A stretch of 64,000 nt of DNA from Soonwooa sp023440705 (lineage in GTDB: Bacteria; Bacteroidota; Bacteroidia; Flavobacteriales; Weeksellaceae). Positions 28,160 to 36,225 of the stretch are shown in pieces. Each line of letters opens with the position of its first letter. Position 1 is the first letter of the stretch. Under the pieces are notes generated by a model. It worked only from the letters and a program-made list of their open reading frames with translations. It searched no databases and had not been told where the DNA came from. The position numbers and the translations under genes were made by a program. The stretch is from NCBI GenBank assembly GCA_023440705.1, contig JAEXRP010000054.1:21006-85005 (forward strand), read 5' to 3'.

Positions 28160-29149
28160 TTAAATCTTACTTTTTTCATCATAGTAATTTAGCCAATTTT
28201 TTATTCTACCAACAAACATTTTAAGATAATTCTCTGTCAGAAAAATATTAGACCAATCAAATCTTTGGGCTTGTACACCTAGATAAAAAATAAAAATGGA
28301 GGCTGCCGCTTCTGGAATTAAGCTCAATTCTTTTTCGGATAAATTCTTTTCTTTTTTGTAAGCATTTAGAAAACTTTCAACTTTAGATTCGTAAATATTT
28401 TTGTCGGCTTCTATAAAGAATAATTGTTTACAAAAATAACCGATGTCTAAAACCAAAGGACCATTTCCACAATTATCGAAATCAAATATTGTAATTTCAT
28501 TTTCTTTATTCACGCTAAGATTATCGTACCAAATATCCAGATGAACTATGCCTTTTTGATCTTCGGAGAAATCGGTTTTTGCAAAACGCTTTTCTATTTG
28601 CGAGGAAATCTTTTTCAAATACTTCATTTCATCTAAATCTCCTGAAAAAAACATGTTTAGCTTATCATAGGCTTTGTATATCAAAACATCGCTATTGTAA
28701 TCTACTCTGTCGATTCTTTTTCTCACCGTTACATTATGGATTTTTGCCATCATTGATCCAATTGCTGCGCAGGTTTCGTTAGTCATAAAACGCATTTTTT
28801 CACCTTCCGCAAATGTGAAAAGCACAACAAACCGTAAGCCTTCTGGCGTATCTATTTCTAAGATTTGACTTCCATTTTTATTGGGAATTGGAGTAGAAAT
28901 TGAAAGATTATGCTTTTGGAGTAACATTAACAATTCCAATTCTTCTTGAATTTCAATTTTGGTTCTCCAATTATGACAATATACTCTTATGACATATTTT
29001 GTATCTTCATTAGACAAAAAATAAGTATGATTAACGCCAGTTCTAAAAAGAGAACATTGAAAATCAGTCTTTAATTGGTATTGTTCGATAATAAATTCAC
29101 CTAATTCTTTCGGTGACAAAATTGAGGCGATAACTGGGAAAGTCTTCAT
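28160..29149 (-). CDS. Phosphotransferase family enzyme (APH/homoserine kinase II-like fold)
   Basis: These kinases phosphorylate small molecules such as amino alcohols, sugars or aminoglycosides. ATG 29147-29149 gives 329 residues. The Brenner-type catalytic loop HLDIWYDNLSV lies near residue 200, followed by the metal-binding motif as FDFDNCGNGP near 222. The N-terminal lobe has the conserved FRTGVNHTYFL glycine-like loop and the lysine/arginine strand YVIRVY. The substrate is unknown. It is unlikely to be called a resistance gene on this evidence alone. Confidence 0.8.
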   Translation of the reverse strand: MKTFPVIASILSPKELGEFIIEQYQLKTDFQCSLFRTGVNHTYFLSNEDTKYVIRVYCHNWRTKIEIQEELELLMLLQKHNLSISTPIPNKNGSQILEIDTPEGLRFVVLFTFAEGEKMRFMTNETCAAIGSMMAKIHNVTVRKRIDRVDYNSDVLIYKAYDKLNMFFSGDLDEMKYLKKISSQIEKRFAKTDFSEDQKGIVHLDIWYDNLSVNKENEITIFDFDNCGNGPLVLDIGYFCKQLFFIEADKNIYESKVESFLNAYKKEKNLSEKELSLIPEAAASIFIFYLGVQAQRFDWSNIFLTENYLKMFVGRIKNWLNYYDEKSKI

Positions 29150-29285
29150 TGAGCTATTCGGTTTGGTGAAAATATAATGCAAAATATAAAGTTGAAAAAA
29201 ATAATCAAAATAAGACTTCAACAATTATACATACTTAGATAAAAAAAAGCACCTACATTTCTGTAAGTGCTTGATTTAAAACATG

Positions 29286-29359
29286 TGGCCCCACTTGGGC
29301 TCGAACCAAGGACTTGCTGATTATGAGTCAGCTACTCTAACCAACTGAGTTATAGGGCC
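29286..29359 (-). tRNA. tRNA with CAU anticodon (Met, or Ile2 after lysidine modification)
   Basis: The minus-strand 74-nt sequence folds as a full cloverleaf. The acceptor stem is GGCCCTA/TGGGGCC (one G-U pair), the D arm holds AGTTGGTTAGA, the anticodon stem is GCTGA/TCAGC around CTCATAA, and the T arm has GGTTCGAGCC. The anticodon is CAT. The paired first base excludes initiator Met. GGCC...GGCC acceptors occur in bacterial tRNA-Ile2(CAU), so elongator Met and Ile2 remain open. CCA is not encoded. Confidence 0.93.
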
Positions 29360-29421
29360 TCAAAATTTGGTTAAATTTTGTGAGTGCAAAAATACTAATT
29401 TTTCTGTGCTATGCAAATTTT

Positions 29422-29820
29422 TTATGGCTTTTCTTGGCACAATTCTACCAAGACTCCATTTGTAGATTTGGGGTGCAAAAACACAACTATTTTATTATCA
29501 GCGCCATCCTTTGGTTCTTCTGATATAAATTGAAATCCTGCTTCTTTTAATCTTTCGATTTCGGAATGGATGTCGTCCACGCCAAACGCGATGTGATGAA
29601 TGCCCTCACCTTTCTTTTCGATGAATTTTGAAATGGGACTTTCTTCTTTTGAAGCTTCTAAGAGTTCGATTTTGGAATCGCCAACTTGATAGAAAGAGGT
29701 TACAACGCCTTCGCGCTCTACGCTTTCTTGTTTGTAAGAGTCTTTCCCTAGTAGTTTTGAGAATAAGTCGTCGGATAATCCTAAGGATTTGACGGCTATG
29801 CCGAGATGTTCTATTTTCAT
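29422..29820 (-). CDS. mce: Methylmalonyl-CoA epimerase
   Basis: This vicinal-oxygen-chelate enzyme interconverts (R)- and (S)-methylmalonyl-CoA in the propionate-succinate route. The 132-residue length is typical. Metal ligands are visible as His5 in KIEHLGIAV, His76 in GIHHIAFGVDD and Glu126 in VLVELCQ. The HPKSTNGVLVEL ending is diagnostic of the family. It stands alone between a tRNA and a GC-rich repeat element and is divergent from rbfA. Confidence 0.95.
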   Translation of the reverse strand: MKIEHLGIAVKSLGLSDDLFSKLLGKDSYKQESVEREGVVTSFYQVGDSKIELLEASKEESPISKFIEKKGEGIHHIAFGVDDIHSEIERLKEAGFQFISEEPKDGADNKIVVFLHPKSTNGVLVELCQEKP

Positions 29821-29838
29821 GTTTTAGATCTTATTATG

Positions 29839-29987
29839 TTTGCGTGAGGGCGAAGTGCATTGTTGGAGTTCTTCCCCAGTGGCGGCCCCGCCGCCACTGG
29901 GGAAAGCGACTGCACGTAGACCGACCCGATTGTTTTTGGCCTAGGCAAGCTTCTGGCTTTGCTTTGGAAAAACAACGGGGCACGCCC
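29839..29987. repeat. GC-rich structured dispersed element
   Basis: About 150 bp of GC-rich non-coding sequence lie in an AT-rich gap between mce and rbfA. It contains a perfect 15-bp hairpin (29872-29886 with 29890-29904, 3-nt loop). A second long stem joins 29925-29937 to 29968-29979 with one bulged base. Its first 30 bp (29839-29868) recur at 63923-63952 with one mismatch. Read on the minus strand it begins GGGCGTGCCCC and ends CCTCACGC. It probably belongs to a dispersed Bacteroidota repeat family; its function is unknown. Confidence 0.75.
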
Positions 29988-30009
29988 ATATTATATCAAA
30001 CAAAAGTAT

Positions 30010-30017
30010 TAAATTTG
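30010..30017 (+). promoter_or_regulatory. -7 promoter box of rbfA
   Basis: TAAATTTG ends four bases before the ATG at 30022, so transcription would begin at or next to the start codon, implying a leaderless mRNA. Confidence 0.5.
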
Positions 30018-30021
30018 CGCC

Positions 30022-30384
30022 ATGAACGAAAGTAATAGACAAAGAAAAGTCGCACAAATTATACAAGAGGATTTTGCTGAGCTTTTTAGAAAACAATCTG
30101 CGGATAGTAACCAGAATTTTCTAATTAGCGTTAGCGACGTTAAAGTGACTGCCGACCTTAGTATTGCTAAGATATATTTGAGCATCTTCCCTGCGGAATT
30201 GCGCAAACCAATTATGAAGGAGATTGAGGAAAATAAAACTCAGTATCGTAATTTTATTGGACAAAAAATGGGAAAACAGGTACGTATTATTCCTAATTTA
30301 TCATTTTATCTTGACACAAGTCTTGACGATGTAGAACGTATCGAAAAGGAACTAAAAGGCGAAGGCGACAATCCTATTTTGTAA
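30022..30384 (+). CDS. rbfA: Ribosome-binding factor A
   Basis: RbfA helps mature the 30S subunit by binding near the 5' end of 16S rRNA. The 120-residue protein has the KH-like fold of the family: helix SNRQRKVAQIIQEDFAELF, strand ISVSDVKVTADLSIAKIYLSIFP, and MGKQVRIIPNLSFYLDTSLDDVERIEKEL at the end. It is followed after 5 bp by the FtsX-type permease gene, an arrangement I know from other Bacteroidota. Confidence 0.95.
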   Translation: MNESNRQRKVAQIIQEDFAELFRKQSADSNQNFLISVSDVKVTADLSIAKIYLSIFPAELRKPIMKEIEENKTQYRNFIGQKMGKQVRIIPNLSFYLDTSLDDVERIEKELKGEGDNPIL

Positions 30385-30389
30385 GATTT

Positions 30390-31580
30390 GTGAGAAATAA
30401 TCCGCTTTATATCGCATCGCGTTACATTACTGCCAAAAAAGGTAGTCATGCTGTAACTTTCATCACTTGGCTTGCTGCTTTTGCGATGATGATTGCGGTG
30501 GCATCTATGTTTGTGATCGTCTCTGTATTTTCTGCATTAGAAGATATTAACAGTGATATGATTGCAAATCTGCATGCGGATCTCACTATTAAAAGTAAAA
30601 ACGGAAAAACGCTTACAAATATTAAGGACATTAATAGTATCCTAAAATCGAATACTAATGTCGAAAGTTTTTCTAAAGTAATAGAAGAAAAAGTCTACAT
30701 CAATTACAAAGATAATGGCGAAATAGCCTATCTGCGTGGTGTAGATTCGGCTTATACACTCGTAAATCCTATCAACAAAACTGTGTTATACGGGACTTAT
30801 CCAAGTTTTGAATATTCTAACGAAGTTTTGATGGAAGGTCAACTTGACAATCGTCTGGCGATACCTGTCAACTCTTCGCAAGATTTTGCGACCATCTATA
30901 TGCCGAAAGCTGGAAAAGGTATTATCCAGCAAGAGGATGACATTTTTAACAGAAAAGAAATTTATGTTACTGGGATTTTCCCGAGCAATGATCAACTCAA
31001 CAATTATATTATTGCACCAATAGAATTATCTCAACAGTTATTAAATCTCCCAAAAGACGCTGCTTATCAAGTTGTTATTAAACTTAAAAATCCAGAATTA
31101 GCAGATCAAGTTAAATTAAGCTTATTAAATCAACTGAAAAATACAGTAGAAATAAGTACAAAATCTGAAGAGAATGCAGCTTTTTGGAAAATGATAAACA
31201 CCGAAAAACTGATGATCTACTTGATATTCTCATTGGTGATTTTCATTACAACTTTTAATTTGGCTGGAGCTGTTATTATTTTGCAACTAGATAAAGCACC
31301 ACAAGCCAAGACACTTCGCTCGTTAGGTTTTACACAAAAAGATCTTAATACAACATATTTTAACACAGGTCTACTAATTGTAGTTATTGGTGTAATTTTA
31401 GGTCTAGTTGTGGGGACAATTTTATGTTTTGTACAGATACAAACTAATTTCTTCATGGCTGGTGAGAATCTTCCTTTCCCTGTTAAAATTACTCTTTTCA
31501 ACTATGCAATTGTTTCCGCAGTTGGTTTATCTTTCGGATTATTAGTTGCTTACATATTTTCTAGAAAGTTAAAACGCTAA
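30390..31580 (+). CDS. FtsX-like ABC permease (lipoprotein-release LolC/LolE-like)
   Basis: The 396-residue membrane protein has a first TM helix near residues 25-48, a large periplasmic domain (about 50-265) and three further TM helices near 275-298, 325-350 and 370-390, the topology of FtsX/LolC/LolE permeases. The N-terminus YIASRYITAKKGSHAVTFITW is the family's. Such proteins work with a LolD-type ATPase, which is not encoded nearby. GTG 30390 is the only suitable start, 5 bp after the rbfA stop, so the genes are cotranscribed. Confidence 0.88.
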   Translation: MRNNPLYIASRYITAKKGSHAVTFITWLAAFAMMIAVASMFVIVSVFSALEDINSDMIANLHADLTIKSKNGKTLTNIKDINSILKSNTNVESFSKVIEEKVYINYKDNGEIAYLRGVDSAYTLVNPINKTVLYGTYPSFEYSNEVLMEGQLDNRLAIPVNSSQDFATIYMPKAGKGIIQQEDDIFNRKEIYVTGIFPSNDQLNNYIIAPIELSQQLLNLPKDAAYQVVIKLKNPELADQVKLSLLNQLKNTVEISTKSEENAAFWKMINTEKLMIYLIFSLVIFITTFNLAGAVIILQLDKAPQAKTLRSLGFTQKDLNTTYFNTGLLIVVIGVILGLVVGTILCFVQIQTNFFMAGENLPFPVKITLFNYAIVSAVGLSFGLLVAYIFSRKLKR

Positions 31581-31599
31581 ATTTTAATGAAAATTTAAG

Positions 31600-31628
31600 T
31601 TGTTAATTTAAAATATTCTGTACCTTTA
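31600..31628 (+). promoter_or_regulatory. Promoter of the first endonuclease I gene
   Basis: TTG (31600-31602), 18 bp, then TACCTTTA (31621-31628). This matches the Bacteroidota -33/-7 arrangement except for the last base of the -7 box, with a leader of about 15 nt. Confidence 0.6.
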
Positions 31629-31647
31629 CCGCCCAATTTTATTGATA

Positions 31648-32733
31648 ATGAAAAAAATCTCTCTTTTATTAGGATTAGCTGCATTTGGATTTGCATCAGC
31701 GCAGATCCCAGCAGGATATTACAATGGTACAGATGGATTATCTGGAGCCGCTCTTAAAACAAAATTAAGTGCTATCATTAGTGCTGGTTATGTTACTAAA
31801 AGTTATGACAACTTGTATAACGGTTATCCATCAACAGATACGGACAAATATTCGACTGGTGGTTACGAAAATGATGGTACTGTTCTTGACATGTATTCTG
31901 AAAACCCTAACGGTCCGGATCCTTACAACTACGTTCATGGGCAAAAAAAATGTGGTAGCTATTCGGTAGAGGCTGACTGCTACAACAGAGAGCATGTTGT
32001 ACCACAAAGTATTTTCAGTGAGGCCTCTCCAATGGTTTCTGACATGCACCACATCCGTCCAACAGATGGTAAAGTTAACGGAATGCGAAGCAATTACCCT
32101 TTTGGAAAAGTTGGAAACGCATCTTATACTTCTAAAAATGGTACAAAAGTAGGATCTACTACGTCTCCAGGTTACTCAGGAACAGTGGCTGAGCCTATCA
32201 ACGAGTTCAAAGGTGATGTAGCAAGAATGGTTTTATACTTTGCAACTCGATATGAAGATAAACTATCTGGTTTCAAATCAAATCAAATTTTGTCAACTAC
32301 AAAATTCCCTGGATTACAAACTTGGGAGCTTAACACACTTCTTTTATGGCATCAACAAGATCCAGTATCTCAATTTGAGCTAGATCGTAACAATGCTACT
32401 TATTTATATCAAAACAACAGAAACCCATACATCGACAATCCAGAGTTTGTAACTAAAGTTTGGGGACTTTCTCCTCTTGCTGTTGAAGATGCTGGTTTTT
32501 CTACTAAATACAAAATCTACCCTAACCCCGTTAAATCTAGCTCTACGATTACTGTACAAGGTAATGACCTTAAGCAATATGACAAAGCTTGGATCTACAA
32601 TATGGTAGGACAACGTGTACAAGAGATTGATCAACCATTCAAAAATGGAAATACAATCCAACTTAAAAATTTACCAAAAGGAATTTATATTTTAAAAACG
32701 AGAGAATTAAATACGAAATTCATCGTAGAATAA
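31648..32733 (+). CDS. Secreted endonuclease I family nuclease with T9SS sorting domain
   Basis: Endonuclease I enzymes are extracellular DNases (and RNases) of the His-Me finger type. ATG 31648 gives 361 residues with a signal peptide (about 1-19, GFASAQ). The catalytic core shows CYNREHVVPQSIF, MHHIRPTDGKVNGMRSNYPFG and EFKGDVARMVLYFATRY. The last ~75 residues form a T9SS type A sorting domain (YKIYPNPVKSSSTITVQG to LNTKFIVE). It probably digests environmental DNA for nutrients. A second paralogue lies at 33508. Confidence 0.93.
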   Translation: MKKISLLLGLAAFGFASAQIPAGYYNGTDGLSGAALKTKLSAIISAGYVTKSYDNLYNGYPSTDTDKYSTGGYENDGTVLDMYSENPNGPDPYNYVHGQKKCGSYSVEADCYNREHVVPQSIFSEASPMVSDMHHIRPTDGKVNGMRSNYPFGKVGNASYTSKNGTKVGSTTSPGYSGTVAEPINEFKGDVARMVLYFATRYEDKLSGFKSNQILSTTKFPGLQTWELNTLLLWHQQDPVSQFELDRNNATYLYQNNRNPYIDNPEFVTKVWGLSPLAVEDAGFSTKYKIYPNPVKSSSTITVQGNDLKQYDKAWIYNMVGQRVQEIDQPFKNGNTIQLKNLPKGIYILKTRELNTKFIVE

Positions 32734-32755
32734 TTCTTTTTTAAACAATATTTCG

Positions 32756-32786
32756 AAAGCATTCAGAGTTTTCTGGATGCTTTTTT
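32756..32786 (+). terminator. Terminator after the first endonuclease I gene
   Basis: 11-bp stem with one G-U pair (32756-32766 with 32773-32783), loop AGTTTT, then a T-run. Confidence 0.85.
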
Positions 32787-32915
32787 ATTTTGTTATTAAA
32801 CTATCGTGTAACTTCTTCTATCATCTTTGCAGATTTAATAAAAATAAAAAATAATTGTGTTTTAAAAATTCACAAAACCTTAACATTCTGCATTTTACAA
32901 ATAAAAAATATTGTT

Positions 32916-32923
32916 TATCTTTG
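32916..32923 (+). promoter_or_regulatory. -7 promoter box of the MnmA-like gene
   Basis: TATCTTTG matches TAnnTTTG and lies 31 bp before the ATG at 32955; no clear TTG -33 element was seen. Confidence 0.45.
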
Positions 32924-32954
32924 ATGCCCTTTCAAAAAAAATATTGAACTCAAA

Positions 32955-33482
32955 ATGAATATTAAAGGTCAAATTGTCGAAATCCCTACAAATTCGCCAC
33001 TTTATGGACTTCAGAAACCTGAATTCCAAAGTAAAGAAGCTGAGCTTACGTGGGAAGCAGAAAATCCCAAGTATTCATTATTTGACGGAATTTTGATTGG
33101 AGGTCATGATGGTATCGAACATTTTAAAATCGGTCAAAGAAAAGGTGTTAATCAAATAGGTGGCGCAAAAGAACCTCTTTACGTTATCGCTATCGATAAA
33201 TCTGAGAACAGAATTTTTGCTGGTGCAGGACACAACCATCCAGGTTTATTTGCGAAAGTTTTTAAATTTTCTAAATCAGATTTAAAATGGAACAACGACG
33301 TTTTAGTCGATTCACCAATTAGTATTAAAATTGAAAATCAGTCAACTAAAAATATTCTAGACGGAACGCTTTATCTATTTGAAGAAATTATTTTTTTAGA
33401 ATTCGAAAAAGAGATTGAAAAGGCAATTTTCAATGATTCGGTTAACATCGTCAACAACAATAATATTATCACAACAATATAA
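32955..33482 (+). CDS. Orphan protein resembling the central and C-terminal domains of MnmA, without the catalytic domain
   Basis: The 175-residue protein contains HFKIGQRKGVNQIGGAKEPLYVIAIDKSENRIFAG (about residues 55-92, given here as a landmark region), which closely resembles the central domain of tRNA 2-thiouridylase MnmA. A weak beta-barrel-like C-terminal part follows, ending in an asparagine-rich tail. The PP-loop ATPase and both catalytic cysteines of MnmA are absent, so it cannot thiolate tRNA alone. It has its own promoter box and lies 25 bp before the second endonuclease gene. It may bind RNA or be a remnant; the function is unknown. Confidence 0.65.
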   Translation: MNIKGQIVEIPTNSPLYGLQKPEFQSKEAELTWEAENPKYSLFDGILIGGHDGIEHFKIGQRKGVNQIGGAKEPLYVIAIDKSENRIFAGAGHNHPGLFAKVFKFSKSDLKWNNDVLVDSPISIKIENQSTKNILDGTLYLFEEIIFLEFEKEIEKAIFNDSVNIVNNNNIITTI

Positions 33483-33507
33483 CAAGCTTAAATTAAGAAT
33501 CGAGTTT

Positions 33508-35313
33508 ATGAAACTAAAGCTATCTTTTTTAGCATCTATTATTACTTTTGTAGTAAATGCGCAATCGGCACCTGCTTATTATAATCAGGTCGATTTTAAA
33601 GCAACTGGTAATCAAATGAAAAGCCAGTTAGCAACAACTATCACCAGTACTCACACTACAACGATCTCTTACTCTCAACTTCAAGACCTTTTGAAAATGA
33701 GTGATGTTGACAAAGATGTGGCTGGTAACCTTTTATTAATCTACGGATCTCAAAGTTCTGGTACACATCAAAGAAGTAGAAGCATCAACGGATCTTGGAA
33801 CAGAGAGCACGTATATGCTAAATCTAAAGGAACACCTAACTTAGGAACTTCTGGTCCTGGTGCTGATGGTCACCACTTACGTCCAGCTGATGTTACATTA
33901 AATAGTACAAGAGGAAATCTTTCTTTCGATGATGGCATGGGCGCAATGGCGCAAAAGTCTAGTCGTGGAGGCTGGTATCCAGGCGACGAATGGAAAGGTG
34001 ATGTTGCAAGAATCCTTATGTATATGTATGTGCGCTATAACGATAGATGTAAGCCTCTTAACATCACAATGGGACCTAGCACTTACTCTTCAGACTTCCC
34101 AGATATTTTATTAAAATGGAACATCGAAGATCCAGTTTCTGCCTTCGAAGTACAGCGTAACAATATCGTTGCTAACAAGCAAGGAAACAGAAATCCTTTC
34201 ATCGATAATCCTTATTTAGCAACAGTTATTTGGGGTGGTCCAAATGCACAAAACACTTGGCCAGATTCATTTAACGGTGGAACTTCTACCGATACACAAG
34301 CGCCGACTGTTCCTACTAATTTGGCAGCTAGCAATGTTACATCAACTGCGGCTAATTTAACTTGGACAGCTTCTACAGACAACGTTGGTGTAGCTAACTA
34401 TACAGTTTTCATGAATAATGAATATGTACAAACAGCTTCTACTAACAACATCAACATTACAGGTCTAGCGCCAGAAACAACTTACTCTTTCTTTGTTAAA
34501 GCTAAAGATGCTGCTGGTAACGTATCTGCTGCTAGTAATACAATAGAAGTAACAACTACAAAATCTAACGGAAACGGCGATGGCGATGGTGGCAACACAG
34601 GAACAACTTGTGGTACAGAAACTTTCGACAACATCCCAGTTCCTAGTCAACCACCTGCATCAGCTTATTCATTAAGAGAGTGGTCGACTAACGGTGTTAT
34701 CTACGAAGCAACTAATGCAAGAACTGACAAGCAAATCTACATCGATGGTGATACTAACAAAGCAATCAACATCAAAACTGGCGGTACTAATGCTGGAAGC
34801 CTAAAAGCAACAGGAATTACTGGAGGTATCGGAAGTCTTTCTCTTAAAACTTATTTGCCTTTCGGGACAGATAAAGCTGGAAGTCTTAGCGTTTTAGTTA
34901 ATGGTCAAAAAGTAGGAACTATCGATTATTCTACAAGCAAAAAATCTTACACTATTTCTAATATTAATATTGAAGGAAATGTAGAATTAGAAATCATTGA
35001 CCAAAATCTAACTTACATTAACCGCGTGTCTCTTGACAACTTATCTTGGACTTGTTATACTAAAATGGCAACAGACGAAGTGAAAAACGCTGATAACAAA
35101 ATCAAAGTTTATCCTAACCCTGTTAAAAACCAAGAGATTTTTGTTGAAGGTATCAAAGCTTCAGAAAATGTAGAAATCTACAACCTTAACGGTCAAAAAG
35201 TTCAAAACTTTAACCAAGTTAAAAACAAACAAAAACTTAACTTGAACAAATTGCCAATAGGAATGTACATTTTAAAAACTTCAACTTCTTCAACTAAATT
35301 TATTGTTGAATAA
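33508..35313 (+). CDS. Large secreted endonuclease I with fibronectin III domain and T9SS sorting domain
   Basis: ATG 33508 gives 601 residues with a signal peptide (about 1-19, FVVNAQ); the longer frame from 33415 overlaps the preceding gene and lacks a signal. The nuclease core (about 20-250) shows WNREHVYAKSKG, DGHHLRPADVTLNSTRGN and EWKGDVARILMYMYVRY. A fibronectin type III domain follows (about 265-352), then a Gly/Asp/Asn linker, a beta-sandwich region (about 370-515) and a T9SS sorting domain from VYPNPVKNQEIF. The extra domains may bind substrate or surface. It is a diverged paralogue of the gene at 31648. Confidence 0.92.
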   Translation: MKLKLSFLASIITFVVNAQSAPAYYNQVDFKATGNQMKSQLATTITSTHTTTISYSQLQDLLKMSDVDKDVAGNLLLIYGSQSSGTHQRSRSINGSWNREHVYAKSKGTPNLGTSGPGADGHHLRPADVTLNSTRGNLSFDDGMGAMAQKSSRGGWYPGDEWKGDVARILMYMYVRYNDRCKPLNITMGPSTYSSDFPDILLKWNIEDPVSAFEVQRNNIVANKQGNRNPFIDNPYLATVIWGGPNAQNTWPDSFNGGTSTDTQAPTVPTNLAASNVTSTAANLTWTASTDNVGVANYTVFMNNEYVQTASTNNINITGLAPETTYSFFVKAKDAAGNVSAASNTIEVTTTKSNGNGDGDGGNTGTTCGTETFDNIPVPSQPPASAYSLREWSTNGVIYEATNARTDKQIYIDGDTNKAINIKTGGTNAGSLKATGITGGIGSLSLKTYLPFGTDKAGSLSVLVNGQKVGTIDYSTSKKSYTISNINIEGNVELEIIDQNLTYINRVSLDNLSWTCYTKMATDEVKNADNKIKVYPNPVKNQEIFVEGIKASENVEIYNLNGQKVQNFNQVKNKQKLNLNKLPIGMYILKTSTSSTKFIVE

Positions 35314-35332
35314 TATTGAAAATAATCATACT

Positions 35333-35361
35333 AAAGACCGGAGATTTCTTCGGTCTTTTTT
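35333..35361 (+). terminator. Terminator after the second endonuclease I gene
   Basis: 8-bp stem AAAGACCG (35333-35340) with 35351-35358, a 10-nt loop and a T-run. It ends 15 bp before the aroE start. Confidence 0.82.
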
Positions 35362-35363
35362 TA

Positions 35364-35371
35364 TAACTTTA
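35364..35371 (+). promoter_or_regulatory. -7 promoter box of aroE
   Basis: TAACTTTA (one mismatch to TAnnTTTG) ends four bases before the ATG at 35376, suggesting a leaderless mRNA. It directly follows the upstream terminator. Confidence 0.4.
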
Positions 35372-35375
35372 CTCT

Positions 35376-36104
35376 ATGGAACAAGCGCAGCAATTTGGAC
35401 TTTTAGGAAAAAACATCTCCTACTCTTTCTCAAAAAAATATTTTGAAGAAAAATTCAAAAAATTATTCTTACAAAATCACTCGTATAACTTTTTTGATGT
35501 TCAGGATTTAAATAAAATCAGTGACTTATTTAACACATCAGAGTTAAAAGGTTTCAACGTAACTATTCCTTATAAAGAAGCGATTATTCCTTTTTTGGAT
35601 GAATTAAGTGAAGAAGCCGAAAAAATTGGTGCCGTTAACTGTGTCAAAATTATTGATGACAAAAAAATTGGTTTTAATACCGATGCTTTTGGATTTGAAA
35701 AAAGTCTTTTAATTCATAAAAAACCACATCACACCAAAGCTCTTATTTTGGGTGATGGCGGTGCTGCAAAAGCTGTTAAATTTATCCTTGAAAAACATAA
35801 CATCGATTACAAAACGGTCTCTCGAAAATCTGAATTAAATTTTGAAAACCTCACGTCGGACATTGTTTCAGAACATTTTTTAATTGTACAATGTACGCCA
35901 GTTGGCACTTTTCCTAATGTTGATGACTGTATAAAATTTCCTTTTGAGGCATTGACTAGTCAACATTATATTATTGATTTGATATACAATCCGACCGAAA
36001 CGTCTTTCATTAAAAACGCTAGAAAACAAGGCGCTATAACCATGAATGGCTATTATATGCTAGAACAACAAGCTGAAAAAGCTTGGTCAATTTGGACAAA
36101 ATAG
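35376..36104 (+). CDS. aroE: Shikimate dehydrogenase
   Basis: The enzyme reduces 3-dehydroshikimate to shikimate with NADPH in aromatic amino acid synthesis. The 242-residue protein has the substrate-binding motif FGLLGKNISYSFSKKYF, the catalytic lysine in FNVTIPYKEAI (near residue 68), AVNCV, GFNTDAFGFEKSL and the dinucleotide loop LGDGGAAKAV. The C-terminal MNGYYMLEQQAEKAWSIW is typical of Bacteroidota members, which are somewhat shorter than E. coli AroE. Confidence 0.95.
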   Translation: MEQAQQFGLLGKNISYSFSKKYFEEKFKKLFLQNHSYNFFDVQDLNKISDLFNTSELKGFNVTIPYKEAIIPFLDELSEEAEKIGAVNCVKIIDDKKIGFNTDAFGFEKSLLIHKKPHHTKALILGDGGAAKAVKFILEKHNIDYKTVSRKSELNFENLTSDIVSEHFLIVQCTPVGTFPNVDDCIKFPFEALTSQHYIIDLIYNPTETSFIKNARKQGAITMNGYYMLEQQAEKAWSIWTK

Positions 36105-36225
36105 CTTTTAAAAATCGTTTCAAATATCAAGGATTTAATAAAAAAGCCTTAAAAGTTGGCTATTTCCATAAAAAAAAATTAATTTAGTACGATAAAAAGT
36201 TCTTATTCTAATAAAAAGTTGGGTT

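Noticed and set aside
28160..29149. Aminoglycoside resistance gene
   Set aside because: Only the general phosphotransferase fold is visible. Nothing points to aminoglycosides as substrate and there is no mobile context.
29839..29987. Integron attC site or small protein gene
   Set aside because: The inverse-core and core motifs of attC do not fit, no integrase or cassette is nearby, and the plus-strand frame through it has no credible composition.
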